Origin: Prevotellaceae bacterium
Lineage (GTDB): Bacteria > Bacteroidota > Bacteroidia > Bacteroidales > UBA932
DNA length: 7,401 nt
Reading direction: 5' to 3'
Assembly: GCA_031264645.1 (NCBI GenBank)
Contig: JAISDR010000182.1
Span: 1-7,401 of the forward strand
Positions 6,748 to 7,401 of the stretch are shown here, piece by piece. The position numbers and the translations under genes were made by a program. Under the pieces are notes generated by a model. That model did no database searches, was not told the DNA's origin, and worked only from the letters and a program-made list of their open reading frames with translations. Numbering within the stretch: position 1 is the stretch's first letter; each line of letters opens with the position of its first letter.

Positions 6748-6780
6748 AAAGAAGGAAGTTCTATACGGACTTCTTTTTTT
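6748..6780 (+). terminator. Intrinsic terminator after the TPR gene
   Basis: GAAGT (6755-6759) pairs with ACTTC (6769-6773) around a nine-base loop, and the stem extends outward through A/T and G-U pairs to 6748/6780. The right arm runs into seven T residues (6774-6780). It lies 36 bases after the stop codon and separates the TPR gene from the fucosidase gene. Confidence 0.8.
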
Positions 6781-6814
6781 ATTGGTTTGACAATCTATAA
6801 TAATTCTTTATACA

Positions 6815-7401
6815 ATGAAAAATGTAATAAGCTTAATGACAGTACTTGCCTGTATGACAATATTGTCATGCAGTACTTCAAACGTACAATTATCAAGACA
6901 TAATGACAGGGATAAGGACAATTGGAAATTGTGGTACAGTGTGCCTGCGGAAAAATGGGTGGAAGCTCTGCCTCTTGGAAACGGTCGTTTGGGAGTTATG
7001 GTTTTCGGAAATCCCGCACGTGAAAAACTGCAGTTGAACGAAGAAACCGTATGGGCAGGTCAGCCAAACAACAATGGCAATCCGGACGCTCTGGCGACTA
7101 TTCCGGAGATACGCAAACTCCTGTTCGAGGGTAAATATCGCGAGGCGCAGAGTCTCGCTACTGAAAAAGTGGTCAGCAAAACCAATCAGGGAATGTCCTA
7201 TCAGCCTGTCGGAGATTTGAACCTGTCGTTTGCAGGACACGAAAATGCGGAGAATTATTACCGCGAACTGGATATTTCGACCGCAATTGCCACAACCCGC
7301 TATACTGTTGACGGAGTGAATTACGTTAGGGAAATCTTTACGTCCTTCCCCGACCAGCTTGCAGTAATCAAACTGACTGCCTCGAAAAAGGGAAAAATCA
7401 G
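6815..7401 (+). CDS. GH95-family alpha-L-fucosidase-type lipoprotein (N-terminal part, runs off the window)
   Basis: Only the first 195 residues are present; the frame is open at the window end. The start gives a lipoprotein signal peptide: MKNVISLMTVLACMTILSC with lipobox I-L-S-C19. After a short linker the N-terminal domain of GH95 enzymes is clear: WKLWYSVPAEKWVEALPLGN (37-56), GRLGVMVFG (57-65), LQLNEETVWAG (72-82), IRKLLFEGKYREAQSL (99-114) and YQPVGDLNLSF (129-139). GH95 enzymes remove terminal alpha-1,2-linked L-fucose, or in some members alpha-L-galactose, from host or plant glycans. The catalytic (alpha/alpha)6 barrel lies beyond the window, so activity and specificity cannot be judged. 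Residues after C19 (STSNVQ) lack the acidic export signal seen in surface lipoproteins, suggesting a periplasm-facing enzyme. I see no SusC/SusD gene upstream and no good promoter between 6781 and 6814; expression may depend on a non-canonical site. Confidence 0.9.
   Translation, partial: MKNVISLMTVLACMTILSCSTSNVQLSRHNDRDKDNWKLWYSVPAEKWVEALPLGNGRLGVMVFGNPAREKLQLNEETVWAGQPNNNGNPDALATIPEIRKLLFEGKYREAQSLATEKVVSKTNQGMSYQPVGDLNLSFAGHENAENYYRELDISTAIATTRYTVDGVNYVREIFTSFPDQLAVIKLTASKKGKI

Noticed and set aside
6787..6801. TTGACA followed by TATAAT before the fucosidase gene
   Set aside because: The two boxes are only three bases apart, not about 17, so they cannot form a sigma-70 promoter, and Bacteroidota use a different consensus.

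Overview
The window looks like a chromosomal segment of a member of the Bacteroidota, most likely the order Bacteroidales. Three things suggest this. The protein families are of the kind common in that group: a receiver/PPDK_N fusion of about 990 residues, a UDG-superfamily protein with LGSFPP and MPSSSRAYP motifs, and a lipoprotein GH95 fucosidase. Strong Shine-Dalgarno sites are almost absent and A/T-rich leaders take their place. There is also a Bacteroides-type -7 box (TAnnTTTG) in front of the secreted TPR gene. All genes lie on the + strand.

Positions 10-5432 form a tight, fairly GC-rich, probable operon of four genes: a TrmH/SpoU-type RNA 2'-O-methyltransferase, ribD (overlapping it by 4 bp at ATGA), a 996-residue protein with two receiver-like domains and a PEP/pyruvate-dikinase ATP-binding domain (31 bp gap), and a uracil-DNA-glycosylase-superfamily protein (11 bp gap). 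The products are not one pathway. They span RNA modification, riboflavin synthesis, a signalling/phosphotransfer-like protein and DNA base repair, so this reads as a housekeeping transcription unit.

Positions 5433-5838 are a gene-poor stretch of about 400 bp. It holds three copies of GTACCGCTTTTT directly after the fourth stop codon, a start-less open frame of 75 codons that may be a remnant, a repeated AAAACCTGTTT motif, and a plausible promoter for the next gene.

Positions 5839-6711 encode a secreted, Lys/Ala/Glu-rich TPR protein with more A/T-rich codon use, closed by a clear intrinsic terminator at 6748-6780. From 6815 to the window end runs the N-terminal 195 residues of a GH95-family alpha-L-fucosidase-type lipoprotein, cut off before its catalytic domain.

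I see no mobile element, CRISPR array, tRNA or rRNA. The least understood item is the receiver/PPDK_N fusion protein. It keeps the ATP-binding part of PEP synthase-like enzymes and an apparently intact receiver, but I find neither the swivelling phosphohistidine motif nor room for the PEP-binding barrel.
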